A DNA stretch of 64,000 nucleotides from Tenuifilaceae bacterium CYCD. GTDB lineage: Bacteria; Bacteroidota; Bacteroidia; Bacteroidales; Tenuifilaceae. Numbering within the stretch: the first letter of the stretch is position 1; every line of letters begins with the position of its first letter. A program made the translations under genes and the position numbers. Under the pieces are notes generated by a model, which saw only the letters and a list, made by a program, of their open reading frames with translations, ran no database searches and was not told the DNA's origin. The DNA lies in contig AP027304.1 of NCBI GenBank assembly GCA_036322835.1, forward strand, positions 3,472,001 through 3,536,000, written 5' to 3'. Below, piece after piece: positions 27,741 to 37,745 of this stretch.

Positions 27741-28402
27741 TGCTTAAAGTTTTTATCCTGTTGATGAATAGATTGCTTCAAAAACATATTGTAGGCAAAC
27801 TGAAACTGAGTTAGGTTAAAACTGCCGTCGTAAATATACTCATTTAAGTAAATCGAAAGCGAAGGCTTTTTAAAACTATAATAATCAACCAGATTGACAG
27901 CCATAATAACCCTACAATCGGGTTTATCCTGCAAGATTCGCTCAATTCCCTTGGCAAACTCCAACGCAATATGATGCTGACTGAATAGTTTACCCTGCGG
28001 GTAAAATACCAATACATTTCCTTCGTCTTTAATTAAATTGGCAGCAAATATCAAACTATCGTAAAGTCCTCGCGATGTTTTGGATATTGAAAAAGCTCCC
28101 AACTTGGTAAAAAACTTATGCTTGCTCAACTCGCTCTCGAGCATCAGCAAATGAAACTTCTTATTCAGGTGATTTTTGTTTAGGTACCAGGCAATAAAGC
28201 CATCCCACCAGCTAAAGTGGTTTGGAACAAGCAGGATGCTTCTGTCATCAATTTCGATATTAGAAACAACTTTAATCTCCCTAAAATGGCGCTTAAGAAT
28301 AAAATTAAAATAATGGTTGAAGAACCACTGGTAAAATCGGTTATGTGAAGGTTTTATCATTTTGATACTTGCTATTAATGAACTATTAACCAAATAACTC
28401 AA
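27737..28402 (-). CDS. PlsC-like acyltransferase, probably carotenoid-glycoside acylation (CruD-like)
   Basis: The 221 residues show the acyltransferase HX4D motif in VPNHFSWWDG (about residue 57), and FYPQGKLFSQH as the second block. Its stop overlaps the glycosyltransferase start by 4 bases. Its general family makes phosphatidic acid, but the carotenoid context suggests a CruD-like role adding a fatty acid to the sugar. Confidence 0.78.
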   Translation of the reverse strand: MSYLVNSSLIASIKMIKPSHNRFYQWFFNHYFNFILKRHFREIKVVSNIEIDDRSILLVPNHFSWWDGFIAWYLNKNHLNKKFHLLMLESELSKHKFFTKLGAFSISKTSRGLYDSLIFAANLIKDEGNVLVFYPQGKLFSQHHIALEFAKGIERILQDKPDCRVIMAVNLVDYYSFKKPSLSIYLNEYIYDGSFNLTQFQFAYNMFLKQSIHQQDKNFKQ

Positions 28403-28405
28403 TCA

Positions 28406-29044
28406 CTATATCAATCTAAGCAACAAATTCAACGCTCCAAAAAATATACATTGAAGCAAAAAAAGAGTACGCGATAAGGGATTATCAAACTTTAATTTAA
28501 TCCGATAAATATATAGGAAAAACAGCAACGAAAACACAAACCACCCAATATAGTTGTGCAAGGGAGGATTGCCTGCTTCCCAGTTCCACATATCTAGTTT
28601 AATTGCCACTGGCTCCATTACAAAATCATAAACCACTAGTATTATTGACGATACAAAAGATTTTAGCATAAAATTGATGTTCCAACCCTTCGACAAATCG
28701 TGCACTAAGTAAACCAGAACCATCCAGTTTATAGCCATAACTAATGGCGTTTGGAATAATTTTACTCCAAGTGATTTTCCGTATGTGTAACTGCCAAATA
28801 TTAACCCAGTATTTGTTCCAACTGCCTCAACGGCAAAGCCCAAAACACCAATTAAAGTTAACGTGATCCAAAACTTTACGCTGTGGGGCTTGTGGAATAG
28901 CATGAGCAGTACAAAACTCAACACAACAAAATATCCGGCAACGGTAAAGTAGTGAGGTTCATCTAAACTTATCAGAATTCCAGCAATTCCAACCAAATAG
29001 CCAATTATCAATAAAAACTTTGCCAACTTTAAATACTGTAGCAT
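28406..29044 (-). CDS. CruF-like carotenoid biosynthesis membrane protein (DUF422)
   Basis: The 212-residue protein is almost entirely hydrophobic, with about seven helices, and carries AVEAVGTNTGLIFGSYTYG and YDFVMEPVAIKLDMWNW, characteristic of the CruF/DUF422 family. Known members hydrate the terminal double bond (1',2'-hydratase) of acyclic carotenoid ends. It is first in the minus-strand carotenoid operon, divergent from crtI. Confidence 0.85.
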   Translation of the reverse strand: MLQYLKLAKFLLIIGYLVGIAGILISLDEPHYFTVAGYFVVLSFVLLMLFHKPHSVKFWITLTLIGVLGFAVEAVGTNTGLIFGSYTYGKSLGVKLFQTPLVMAINWMVLVYLVHDLSKGWNINFMLKSFVSSIILVVYDFVMEPVAIKLDMWNWEAGNPPLHNYIGWFVFSLLFFLYIYRIKLKFDNPLSRTLFLLQCIFFGALNLLLRLI

Positions 29045-29159
29045 ACTAAATAGGTTTGAAATACGAATCTACAATTTTTGTCAACTCTACGCAAAATGTA
29101 AAAAACAACTTCAACAAACACTTGTTAATTAAATAAATATTATTTTTAATAAAAAAACG

Positions 29160-30641
29160 ATGAGACCAAAAGCCCTTATAATTGGAACAGGACTCGGCGG
29201 TTTGAGTACAGCTCTCAGGCTTACCTCAATTGGATACGAGGTGGAGATGGTTGAAAAGTACCATCAGGCTGGCGGACGATTGAATAAATTGGAGAAAGAT
29301 GGATTTACCTGGGATATGGCTCCAACCTTTTTCTCCATGAGCTACGAATTTACTGAACTTATTAAATCGTGCGGCATTGAGCAACCTTTCGATTTTTTTG
29401 AGCTTAATCCGTTGTATAAGGTAAATTTTAGCAACTCGCCTAAAACCTTTACCATTTATAAGGATTTAGACAGGTTAGCCCAAGAGTTTGAAGGTATTGA
29501 GGATGATTTTGCATTAAAAATGCAGGAATATCTTCGGAAAACAGGGAAACTATTTCACGATACCGAGGGTAAAATCATCCGTAGAAATTTTAAAACACTC
29601 CTTCAATACGCGTTAACATTGGCGAGTGTTCCCATGGAACACGCTCCTTTGATGCTCCGCTCAATGTGGAGTGAACTCGATAAGCGATTCAACAGCTACG
29701 AGGTTAAGGTGATTTTCTCGTTAGTGGCATTCTTTCTGGGTGCAACTCCGTTCGATACTCCGGCCGTTTACTCAATGCTCACCTACACCGAGTTAAAACA
29801 CGACGGTTATCACAACGTTAAAGGTGGAATGTACCGTATAGTGGATGGCTTAATGCAAGTACTAACTCAGCGCGGAGTTAAGTTTCACTTCAATACGGAA
29901 ATTATTGATTATAAACATATTAATGGCGAAATATCGGGCTTTATCGATAAAAACGGTAAAGAATGGAATGCTGATGTTTACATTGTTAATGCCGATGCCG
30001 CTTGGTTCCGTGGTGCAATCCTTAAACGCAAAGCGTACACCGAGCAAAAACTCGATAAGCTAAAATGGACTCTTGCACCGTACACCATTTACCTTGGTGT
30101 TAATGGAAATATCAATAATTTAAGCGTTCACAACTACTTTTTAGGCACAAACTTTAAGGAGTACAGCTCCAAGATATTTAAGAATCAAATTAGCCTACAG
30201 AAACCCTACTACTACGTAAACACAGCAAGTAAGGCAAATCCAGAATTTGCACCAGCAGGTAGCGAAAGTATTTTTATTCTTTGTCCAGTTCCCGATTTAC
30301 GTTACAAATCGAATTGGGACGATTCGGAACAACTTGCCGATACAATTATTACAGACCTATCGGAGCGAATTGATTATGACATAAAATCCAACCTCAAAGC
30401 AAAGGTTATTTACAACCCAACCCATTGGCAAAGGATGTTTAACCTCTATAAAGGAAGCGGCCTAGGACTAGCCCACGATTTGAACCAAATTGCATACTTC
30501 CGCCCACACAATACCGACGAAAAGTTCAAAAACCTTTTCTATGTGGGCTCAAGCACAGCACCGGGTACCGGATTGCCAATGGCAGTAATCAGCTCAAAAT
30601 TAACAACTCAGCAAATTGTTAAACGGTATGGAGATAGATAG
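29160..30641 (+). CDS. crtI: Phytoene desaturase family protein
   Basis: The 493-residue flavoprotein has the FAD-binding start ALIIGTGLGGLSTALRL, then VEKYHQAGGRLNKLE and a C-terminal GSSTAPGTGLPMAVISSK. The usual His in the last motif (STHPG) is Ala here. CrtI-type enzymes convert phytoene to lycopene; related paralogues (CrtD, CrtN) desaturate other positions. Adjacent crtB supports phytoene as the substrate. Confidence 0.9.
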   Translation: MRPKALIIGTGLGGLSTALRLTSIGYEVEMVEKYHQAGGRLNKLEKDGFTWDMAPTFFSMSYEFTELIKSCGIEQPFDFFELNPLYKVNFSNSPKTFTIYKDLDRLAQEFEGIEDDFALKMQEYLRKTGKLFHDTEGKIIRRNFKTLLQYALTLASVPMEHAPLMLRSMWSELDKRFNSYEVKVIFSLVAFFLGATPFDTPAVYSMLTYTELKHDGYHNVKGGMYRIVDGLMQVLTQRGVKFHFNTEIIDYKHINGEISGFIDKNGKEWNADVYIVNADAAWFRGAILKRKAYTEQKLDKLKWTLAPYTIYLGVNGNINNLSVHNYFLGTNFKEYSSKIFKNQISLQKPYYYVNTASKANPEFAPAGSESIFILCPVPDLRYKSNWDDSEQLADTIITDLSERIDYDIKSNLKAKVIYNPTHWQRMFNLYKGSGLGLAHDLNQIAYFRPHNTDEKFKNLFYVGSSTAPGTGLPMAVISSKLTTQQIVKRYGDR

Positions 30642-31476
30642 AATTGCTCTTTACAACGATGTATCGCTTCTTTGTAGCGCTACAACAACCCAAAAATACA
30701 GCACAAGTTTTTCGTTGGGAACAAAGCTTTTCTCAAAGGATATACAGGAGGCAATATACTCCATTTACGGTTTTGTTCGGGTTGCAGACGAGATTGTGGA
30801 CTCGTTTCACTCCTACAACAAGGAAAAACTCCTAACCGATTTCAAAAACCAAACCTACGAGGCAATATCCGAAAGAATATCAACAAACCCGATTATCCAA
30901 AGCTATCAAATAGCCGTAAATAGGTATAATATTGATAAGAATTTAATTGATGCCTTCCTGAAAAGCATGGAGATGGATTTAAATTCAAAATTGTACAATA
31001 ACCAGGAAATAGGCGAATACATTTATGGCTCAGCCGAGGTGGTTGGATTGATGTGTCTGAAAGTTTTCTGCCGGGGCAATCAGCAGGAGTTCGATAAACT
31101 ATGCTCACCCGCAAAGAAACTTGGTGCAGCATTCCAGAAGATAAATTTTCTACGCGATATCCGCGACGATTACAACGATTTAGGACGTGTTTACTTTCCT
31201 GGAGTCGATTTTAATAATTTTACCCAAAAGCAGAAAGCCGAAATTGAGCAAGATATACAAGCCGATTTCGACGGGGCATTTGTTGGAATTAAGCAGCTAA
31301 ACCTCGATTCCCAGTTAGGTGTTTACGTTGCATACAAGTACTACACATCGCTATTCAAAAAAATTAAAAGAGTTTCGCCAAGCGAGTTATTAAGTAAAAG
31401 ATATAGAATCTCAAATTTTAAAAAGATTGCATTGCTTGCTCGTTGTTGGGTGGTTTATAAGTTGAGGATGGTTTAG
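30628..31476 (+). CDS. crtB: Phytoene/squalene synthase
   Basis: I start at the ATG at 30628 (282 residues). It overlaps the end of crtI by 14 bases, so the two are co-translated. A TTG 12 bases earlier is less likely. The Asp-rich motifs are visible as VRVADEIVDS and LRDIRDDYNDLGR. The enzyme condenses two geranylgeranyl diphosphates to phytoene. Confidence 0.92.
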   Translation: MEIDRIALYNDVSLLCSATTTQKYSTSFSLGTKLFSKDIQEAIYSIYGFVRVADEIVDSFHSYNKEKLLTDFKNQTYEAISERISTNPIIQSYQIAVNRYNIDKNLIDAFLKSMEMDLNSKLYNNQEIGEYIYGSAEVVGLMCLKVFCRGNQQEFDKLCSPAKKLGAAFQKINFLRDIRDDYNDLGRVYFPGVDFNNFTQKQKAEIEQDIQADFDGAFVGIKQLNLDSQLGVYVAYKYYTSLFKKIKRVSPSELLSKRYRISNFKKIALLARCWVVYKLRMV

Positions 31477-31809
31477 GTATGATATTGAGTAATTGAGTAG
31501 AGACCTTCCATCGTCCGTAGGACATGGAAGCGTCAAAATAATGTTCTATACTAATATTCACTCCGTTGTGATGTAAACAATCATCATCTTTTCAAACCAA
31601 CACATTACTTACATCGCTTATATAAAACAACGTATCTATTACCCCGAGTTAAAACTTGGGGCTATTGATTTGTAAACCCGTGGGGCATCTTATTTCTGAA
31701 TTCTATTTTCTCAAACCTATCCATCTTTTTTCTGCTTATATTTTAATCCTTTTATGGTTTTTGCAGTCCATAAATACACTAACTTGCACAAAATTCAATT
31801 GTTATAGAT
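31477..31809. other. 333-base intergenic region with hairpins
   Basis: No gene is visible. It holds a hairpin CTTCCAT...ATGGAAG (about 31505-31530) and a CCCCGAG repeat at 31642-31661. It separates crtB from the RND efflux operon. Confidence 0.5.
31642..31661. repeat. CCCCGAGTTTAAACTCGGGG-type palindrome (degenerate copy)
   Basis: CCCCGAGTTAAAACTTGGGG. Better copies are at 57197-57226 and 57366-57385. The following GGGGCTAT is shared with the 57366 copy. Confidence 0.6.
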
Positions 31810-32871
31810 ATGTCTACATATAATAAGTATTTGACATTATGCTCATTCGCTATTCTTACAGTAATCTCAACTTCCTGCAGTAGCGGCGACAAAAAAGATG
31901 GCAAGCCTCAAAGTGGGCGAGGCGGAGCCGGAATATTTGTTGATGCAATAATAGTAAAAGAATCGCCAATACAGCGAACAGTACAAGTTCCTGCAAGTAT
32001 TTTACCCAACGAGCAGGTTGAACTTAAGGCAGAATCATCCGGCAAGCTCATCGAAATGAATTTAACCGAGGGTAGTTTTGTGAAAAAGGCTGATTTACTT
32101 GCCCGTATCAACGATAGCGAACTTCGCGCATTGCTTCAAAAAAAACAATACGACGAAAAGTTGGCGGCTGATGACGAAATGCGTAAGAAACGTCTCATAG
32201 AAATTAACGCGATAAGCATTCAGGATTATGAAGCCGCCCAGAATAAACTCGACGGCATACGCGCCGAAATTGAGCAAACCAAAGCCCAGATAGCCAAAGC
32301 CGAAGTACGTGCCCCATTCGATGGCAGAATAGGTCTTCGCTACGTGAGTATGGGTGCATATATCTCAACAAATACAACGCTTGCAACATTGGTTCAGGAT
32401 AACCCTTTGAAGATAGAATTCTCAGTACCAGAAAGGTACTCTGGTTACATTCAGAATGGGTTAGAAGTACTTTTCAAGGTAGGTGACTCACCAACCCAAT
32501 ACACAGCATATATTTACGCCTCGGAGTCAGCAATCGATCCAAATACACGATCGTTAAAAGTTCGAGCAAAGTACCCCAACGTTAATGGTAAAATTCTACC
32601 AGGTTCATTCGCCAAGGTTAATATTCTGTTCCAAAATCTACCTACCGCAATAATGATTCCACCTCAGTCAATAGTTCCCGATATGGAAACACAAACCGTT
32701 TTTGTTGTCAAAGGCGGTAAGGCTGAGAAAAAAATCATTACCGTGGGCGAACGTACCGGGGTATCGGCCGAAGTTTTAAGCGGAATATCCGTCGGAGACA
32801 CCCTCGTTATTACAGGATTAAACTCGTTACGATCGGGAGCACCAATTACCATTAACATTGTTGAGCAGTAG
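31810..32871 (+). CDS. RND efflux periplasmic adaptor (membrane fusion protein)
   Basis: The 353-residue lipoprotein (lipobox ISTSC) has the HlyD/AcrA order: a barrel-sandwich half (VELKAESSGKLIEMNLTEG), a helical hairpin (about 100-160), the second half (AEVRAPFDGRIGLRYVS) and a beta-barrel domain. It bridges inner pump and outer channel. It is first in a three-gene efflux operon. Confidence 0.92.
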   Translation: MSTYNKYLTLCSFAILTVISTSCSSGDKKDGKPQSGRGGAGIFVDAIIVKESPIQRTVQVPASILPNEQVELKAESSGKLIEMNLTEGSFVKKADLLARINDSELRALLQKKQYDEKLAADDEMRKKRLIEINAISIQDYEAAQNKLDGIRAEIEQTKAQIAKAEVRAPFDGRIGLRYVSMGAYISTNTTLATLVQDNPLKIEFSVPERYSGYIQNGLEVLFKVGDSPTQYTAYIYASESAIDPNTRSLKVRAKYPNVNGKILPGSFAKVNILFQNLPTAIMIPPQSIVPDMETQTVFVVKGGKAEKKIITVGERTGVSAEVLSGISVGDTLVITGLNSLRSGAPITINIVEQ

Positions 32872-32986
32872 GTGTTTTTTGGGTTGTGAGAGTAATGAAT
32901 AAGCAGACCCGTTAAATACTAAAGTCTACAACAGCTATAGTACGCAACAACTATCGAGATCCCATTAATGACTAATTTTTTTAAAA

Positions 32987-35900
32987 GTGAGTATATCATC
33001 CGTAAGTATTAACAGACCCGTACTAGCATCGGTACTTTCCATAGTAGTTGTGCTATTCGGAATTATTGGTTTTTCCTATTTAGGGGTTAGGGAATACCCA
33101 AGTGTTGACCCTCCCATTGTAACAGTATCAACATCGTATACTGGGGCAAACTCAGCGGTTATTGAGGCTCAAATAACCGAGCCGCTCGAGGCCTCCATTA
33201 ACGGAATTGCCGGCATTAAATCGTTAACCTCGTCGAGCGCCGACGGACGAAGCAATATCACCATTGAATTTGAACTAGGGGTTGACATGGAGGATGCCGC
33301 TAACGACGTTCGCGACCGCGTGTCTCGTGCTGTCCGGAACATTCCTCCCGATGCCGATGCTCCGGTTATAACCAAAGCGGATGCCGACTCCGACCCCATA
33401 CTCACCATCACCGCACAAAGCGAAAAACGCGACCTGCTTGATCTAAGCGATATAGCAAACAACGTAATCAAGGAGCGCCTTCAAACCATATCCGGGGTCA
33501 GCGAGGTTGTGATATGGGGCGAAAAGCGATACGCCATGCGCCTTTACCTCGATCCCAAAAAACTGGCATCGTTTAGCGTTACCCCAACCGACATCCGCAA
33601 TGCCCTAACCCGCGAAAATGTTGAACTGCCCACAGGTAGAATAGAAGGATACTACACCGAGCTATCCATAAGGACGCTTGGCCGTTTGGAAACCCCCGAT
33701 CAGTTCAACAATCTAATCATCAAGTATGTTGGAGGGATTCCTGTTAAACTGCGCGATGTAGGCAAGGCGGAGTACGCTGCCGAAAACGAAAGGAGCATAA
33801 TGCGCGGGAATGGCCTAGTACCAATGCTTGGCGTTGCTGTAATACCTCAGCCCGGATCGAACTATGTTAGCATTGCCGATGAAACCTACAAGCGAGTTGA
33901 CCAGCTAAAAAGGGAATTACCCAACGACATCAAACTCGATTACGCATATGATGCAACAACCAATATCCGAAAAGCAATATCGGAAGTTGAAGAGACCGTT
34001 TTGCTAGCGTTTGCGCTAGTAGTTATAGTGATATTTATTTTCCTCCGAAACTGGAGAACCACACTTATACCCATTATTGCAATTCCTATCTCGCTTGTTG
34101 GTACATTCTTTATAATGTATCTGGCCGGATTCTCCATCAATGTGCTGTCGTTATTGGGAATTGTACTTGCCACGGGTATTGTGGTTGACGATGCCATTGT
34201 GGTAATGGAGAACATCTACTCAAAAGTTGAGCATGGCATGGATAACTATAAGGCAGGTTATGCTGGAAGTAAAGAGATATATTTTGCAATTATCTCCACC
34301 ACCATCACGCTGGTTGCAGTTTTTATGCCAATTGTATTCCTAAGTGGTGTTACAGGTAGACTATTCCGCGAGTTTGCCGTTGTGGTTGCTGGTGCTGTAT
34401 TAATTTCGGCATTTGTATCGCTCACCCTAACGCCTATGATGAGTACCAAACTCCTCCGCAAAACCAATAAGGAAGGACGAATAATGGGCGCAATTGGGAA
34501 TGGCATTCAGTGGATATCGGATTACTACGGACGTTCGTTGATCACTTTCATGAACCGACGCTGGCTAGCGTTTGTAATTATGCTAGTTTCCTTAGGATTT
34601 ATAGTGTTTATTGGAATAAAGATACCTTCGGAGCTAGCCCCAATGGAGGATAAAAGCCGATTAACCATTTCGACAACCGCCCCGGAGGGCATCGCATACG
34701 AGGCAATGGATGCGTACATGCTAGAAATTGCATCGTTTGTGGACACCTTCCCCGAAAAGGCTGCACTAATTCAGCGTACCGCAACGGGTTCAACCAATAG
34801 CGGATTCATCAGGCTTCAGCTAAAGCAACCCAACGAACGGATCAAATCGCAGGCAGAGCTGGCCAATGAGATAAATGGATTTCTCCGAAAGAAAACATTT
34901 GCCAGAGCATATGTACTTCAGGATCAAACCATCAGCACCGGCAGAGGAAGTGGTCTTCCCGTAAGTTTTGTGGTGCAAGCCCCCAATTTTGAAAAGTTGA
35001 AGGAGGCCGTACCGGAATTCCTGGCAAAAGCACAGGCCGATCCGCACTTTCAGGTTGTTGACGTGAACCTCAAGTTTAACAAACCCGAATTGGTTGTCGA
35101 GATAGATAGGGATAAGGCAAGAGCCTCAGGAATTGGGGTGCGCGAAATTGCGGAAGCCTTACAGCTTTACTTTAGCGGTCAGCGCTATGGATATTTCATA
35201 CGCAATGGAAAACAGTACTACGTTATTGGCCAAGCCGAGCGTGGCTACCGCGACGATCCTTCGGACCTAAAGGGCATTTACCTTAGAGCCGATAACGGTA
35301 GCCTGGTTGATTTGGGCAGTTTAATTAAAATATCGGAACAGAGTATTCCTCCCCAGCGCTACCGGTACAACCGGTATGTGTCAGCCACATTCAACGCATC
35401 GCCCGCTCCGGGCTATACGCTTGGGCAGGGTATTGATGCCATGCGAAGCATCGCAAAAAGCACACTCGACGATACATTTGCAACCACACTAACCGGAACC
35501 TCAAAACAGTTCGAGGAAAGCTCAAACAGTTTATACTTTGCCTTTGCGTTAGCATTGGTGCTGGTTTACCTTATACTCGCTGCACAATTTGAGAGTTTCC
35601 GCGATCCACTCATAATAATGTTCACGGTACCACTAGCATTAGCTGGGGCAATACTATCACTATGGATATTTGGCCATACACTTAATATCTTCAGCGAAAT
35701 TGGAATTATTGTGCTGGTTGGAATTGTTACCAAGAACGGTATTCTGATTGTAGAATTTGCCAACCAGAAAAAACAAGAGGGCATGACAAAACTCCAAGCG
35801 GTGGAATTTGCAGCAAAGCAACGTTTACGTCCAATTCTGATGACTAGTTTAGCTACGATTTTTGGAGCATTGCCAATTGCCCTAGCACTTGGGGCAGCAT

Positions 35901-36040
35901 CAACCAGCCGCATTCCTATGGGGATCACAATTATTGGCGGATTGTTATTCTCGTTAATGCTTACACTGTACGTTATTCCTGCGCTTTACACCTATATATC
36001 AACAAAGAAAGCCAATTTAATAAGACACGATGAGGAGTAA
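32987..36040 (+). CDS. RND multidrug efflux permease (HAE1 type)
   Basis: The 1017-residue inner-membrane pump starts at a GTG (32987), giving the usual MSISSVSINRPVLA. It has 12 transmembrane helices and two large periplasmic loops. The proton-relay Asp pair is visible in GIVVDDAIVVMENI, and a duplicated C-terminal half has GIVTKNGILIVEFAN. It acts with the adaptor upstream and the TolC protein downstream to export hydrophobic compounds. Substrates are unknown. Confidence 0.94.
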   Translation: MSISSVSINRPVLASVLSIVVVLFGIIGFSYLGVREYPSVDPPIVTVSTSYTGANSAVIEAQITEPLEASINGIAGIKSLTSSSADGRSNITIEFELGVDMEDAANDVRDRVSRAVRNIPPDADAPVITKADADSDPILTITAQSEKRDLLDLSDIANNVIKERLQTISGVSEVVIWGEKRYAMRLYLDPKKLASFSVTPTDIRNALTRENVELPTGRIEGYYTELSIRTLGRLETPDQFNNLIIKYVGGIPVKLRDVGKAEYAAENERSIMRGNGLVPMLGVAVIPQPGSNYVSIADETYKRVDQLKRELPNDIKLDYAYDATTNIRKAISEVEETVLLAFALVVIVIFIFLRNWRTTLIPIIAIPISLVGTFFIMYLAGFSINVLSLLGIVLATGIVVDDAIVVMENIYSKVEHGMDNYKAGYAGSKEIYFAIISTTITLVAVFMPIVFLSGVTGRLFREFAVVVAGAVLISAFVSLTLTPMMSTKLLRKTNKEGRIMGAIGNGIQWISDYYGRSLITFMNRRWLAFVIMLVSLGFIVFIGIKIPSELAPMEDKSRLTISTTAPEGIAYEAMDAYMLEIASFVDTFPEKAALIQRTATGSTNSGFIRLQLKQPNERIKSQAELANEINGFLRKKTFARAYVLQDQTISTGRGSGLPVSFVVQAPNFEKLKEAVPEFLAKAQADPHFQVVDVNLKFNKPELVVEIDRDKARASGIGVREIAEALQLYFSGQRYGYFIRNGKQYYVIGQAERGYRDDPSDLKGIYLRADNGSLVDLGSLIKISEQSIPPQRYRYNRYVSATFNASPAPGYTLGQGIDAMRSIAKSTLDDTFATTLTGTSKQFEESSNSLYFAFALALVLVYLILAAQFESFRDPLIIMFTVPLALAGAILSLWIFGHTLNIFSEIGIIVLVGIVTKNGILIVEFANQKKQEGMTKLQAVEFAAKQRLRPILMTSLATIFGALPIALALGAASTSRIPMGITIIGGLLFSLMLTLYVIPALYTYISTKKANLIRHDEE

Positions 36041-36045
36041 TATAA

Positions 36046-36079
36046 TGTTGATGGTTGCTCGTTGATAGTTGTTCGTTAA
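36046..36079. repeat. CAACTATCAAC-type repeat (reverse form)
   Basis: GTTGATGGTTGCTCGTTG followed by ATAGTTGTTCGTTAA sits in the spacer between the RND pump and tolC genes. Confidence 0.5.
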
Positions 36080-36089
36080 AAAATTTAGA

Positions 36090-37418
36090 ATGAAAGATTT
36101 GAATGTTATGAATTTTAAAAAAACATACTTAACAATAGTGTTATTGCTTGTTGGCATTTATGCTATTGGTCAAGATACACTTACTCTCTCCGATGCGGTT
36201 AAATTGGGTTTGGAAAATAATTTTTCAATCAGAATTGCACGGAACGATGTGACAATTGCTGATAACAATAACAGCGTGGGAAATGCAGGCATGCTTCCTA
36301 AAATTGATGCCTCGGGTGCAAGCAATAATTCAAAATATAACCTAAAACAGGAGTCCGACGATGGAACGGAGTATAGTAACAGCAGCTACCCGAACTACGG
36401 CCTTACTTCCGGAATACAGCTGAACTGGACCATTTTTGACGGTTTTGCGATGTTCGCCAACAAGAAAAAATACTCTACGCTAGAGGATCTTAGCAATGTT
36501 AACTTCCAAATGACCGTTGAAGATGTAGCGGCTTCAATAATTCTGAACTACTACACTATATCGATTGAGAATAATCTTCTGGAAAACTACCATGAGATAT
36601 TAACCCTATCGCGCGACAGGTTTAAAATAGCCCGCGAAAAGGCAGCAATTGGAACCAGCTACCAAATTGCTGTAATGCAGGCAGAGGTAGATTATAGAGC
36701 CGATTCGTCGCAAATGCTCCAACAGGTCAACAAAATTCAAAACCTTAAAATCAACCTGAATAAACTCATAGGTCGCGAACCCGAAATCAACTTCGAGGTC
36801 AATAAAATAACACCCGAGGTTACCGCAATTGAGTTAAATTCGATAATAAACAACCTTCTAAATCAGAATAAAGAACTACAGGCAGCAAAACTAAATCTCC
36901 GATTAAAAGAATTAGCCATACGCGAGGCCCAAGCATCGCGCTACCCCAAAATCAACTTGTCATCGGCATACAACTTTTCCAGAACCTCAACCCCCGACGG
37001 TAACACTGAGCTATACCGCACGTACGGACCCGCATTTGGCATTAGTGCCGGAATAACTCTATTCAATGGATTAAATGCAAATCGGAACATCAAGAATGCC
37101 CGAATAAACAGAGATAATCAGGATTTATCCAATCAAGAAAAAGTGCAAAACCTTAAGGGTGAAGCTATCAAATACTACAACAACCTAGTGCTAGCAAAAA
37201 ACCTTGTGGAACTTGAAAAGAAATCTGCAGAACTCGCGCGTACCAACTCCGATGTTGCCATGGAAAAGTACAGGATCGGTATCATTAGCGATATTGAGCT
37301 TCGCGATGCCCAAATTAAGTATCTTGATGCCGAATACCGCTATCTTAACGCCCTGATGCAAGCCAAAACCGCAGGGGTAGAACTTCAGGTTTTAATGGGT
37401 ACGGTTAGCATCCCTTAA
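36090..37418 (+). CDS. TolC-family outer-membrane efflux channel
   Basis: Taken from the ATG at 36090 (442 residues); the ATG at 36108 would give an even cleaner signal peptide (MNFKKTYLTIVLLLVGIYAIGQ). A TTG at 36069 falls inside a repeat and is unlikely. It has two OEP repeats with LTLSDAVKLGLENNFSIRIA near the start and the matching helix LRLKELAIREAQASRYPKINLSS in the second half. It completes the tripartite efflux operon, and a terminator follows. Confidence 0.9.
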   Translation: MKDLNVMNFKKTYLTIVLLLVGIYAIGQDTLTLSDAVKLGLENNFSIRIARNDVTIADNNNSVGNAGMLPKIDASGASNNSKYNLKQESDDGTEYSNSSYPNYGLTSGIQLNWTIFDGFAMFANKKKYSTLEDLSNVNFQMTVEDVAASIILNYYTISIENNLLENYHEILTLSRDRFKIAREKAAIGTSYQIAVMQAEVDYRADSSQMLQQVNKIQNLKINLNKLIGREPEINFEVNKITPEVTAIELNSIINNLLNQNKELQAAKLNLRLKELAIREAQASRYPKINLSSAYNFSRTSTPDGNTELYRTYGPAFGISAGITLFNGLNANRNIKNARINRDNQDLSNQEKVQNLKGEAIKYYNNLVLAKNLVELEKKSAELARTNSDVAMEKYRIGIISDIELRDAQIKYLDAEYRYLNALMQAKTAGVELQVLMGTVSIP

Positions 37419-37443
37419 ACCAAACACACTGATATTGAAAGCA

Positions 37444-37478
37444 GAAGCCTCCAAATTTGTCTTGGAGGTTTCTTTTTT
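37444..37478 (+). terminator. Terminator of the RND efflux operon
   Basis: An 11-bp stem with core CCTCCAA / TTGGAGG (37444-37454 with 37462-37472) and a run of Ts. Confidence 0.8.
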
Positions 37479-37552
37479 CAATTTTAAGTTGTAACTTGTT
37501 TTACTGAAACAACTAATTCGTTTATTAACTTAAATCTATCGCTATAAAGAAA

Positions 37553-37735
37553 ATGCTATATGCAATTGCTGTTGCATCATTATTTATGATGAGCTGCTCT
37601 GGTTCATCAAAAGAAGAAGCCAAAGCACAAAAGGAAATCATGGTTAACGATTCTATTGCTAATGAAGCAGAAAAAAATGCAGCGGATATTCAACAATCTG
37701 TCAATGAAGTAGATTCTTTAGTAAACGAACTTTAA
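37553..37735 (+). CDS. Small lipoprotein
   Basis: A 60-residue product with lipoprotein leader and lipobox FMMSC, followed by a short helical, acidic tail (SIANEAEKNAADIQQSVNEVDSL). The function is unknown. It is 10 bases upstream of another exported charged protein and is likely co-transcribed with it. Confidence 0.65.
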   Translation: MLYAIAVASLFMMSCSGSSKEEAKAQKEIMVNDSIANEAEKNAADIQQSVNEVDSLVNEL

Positions 37736-37745
37736 ATCCAAGACA

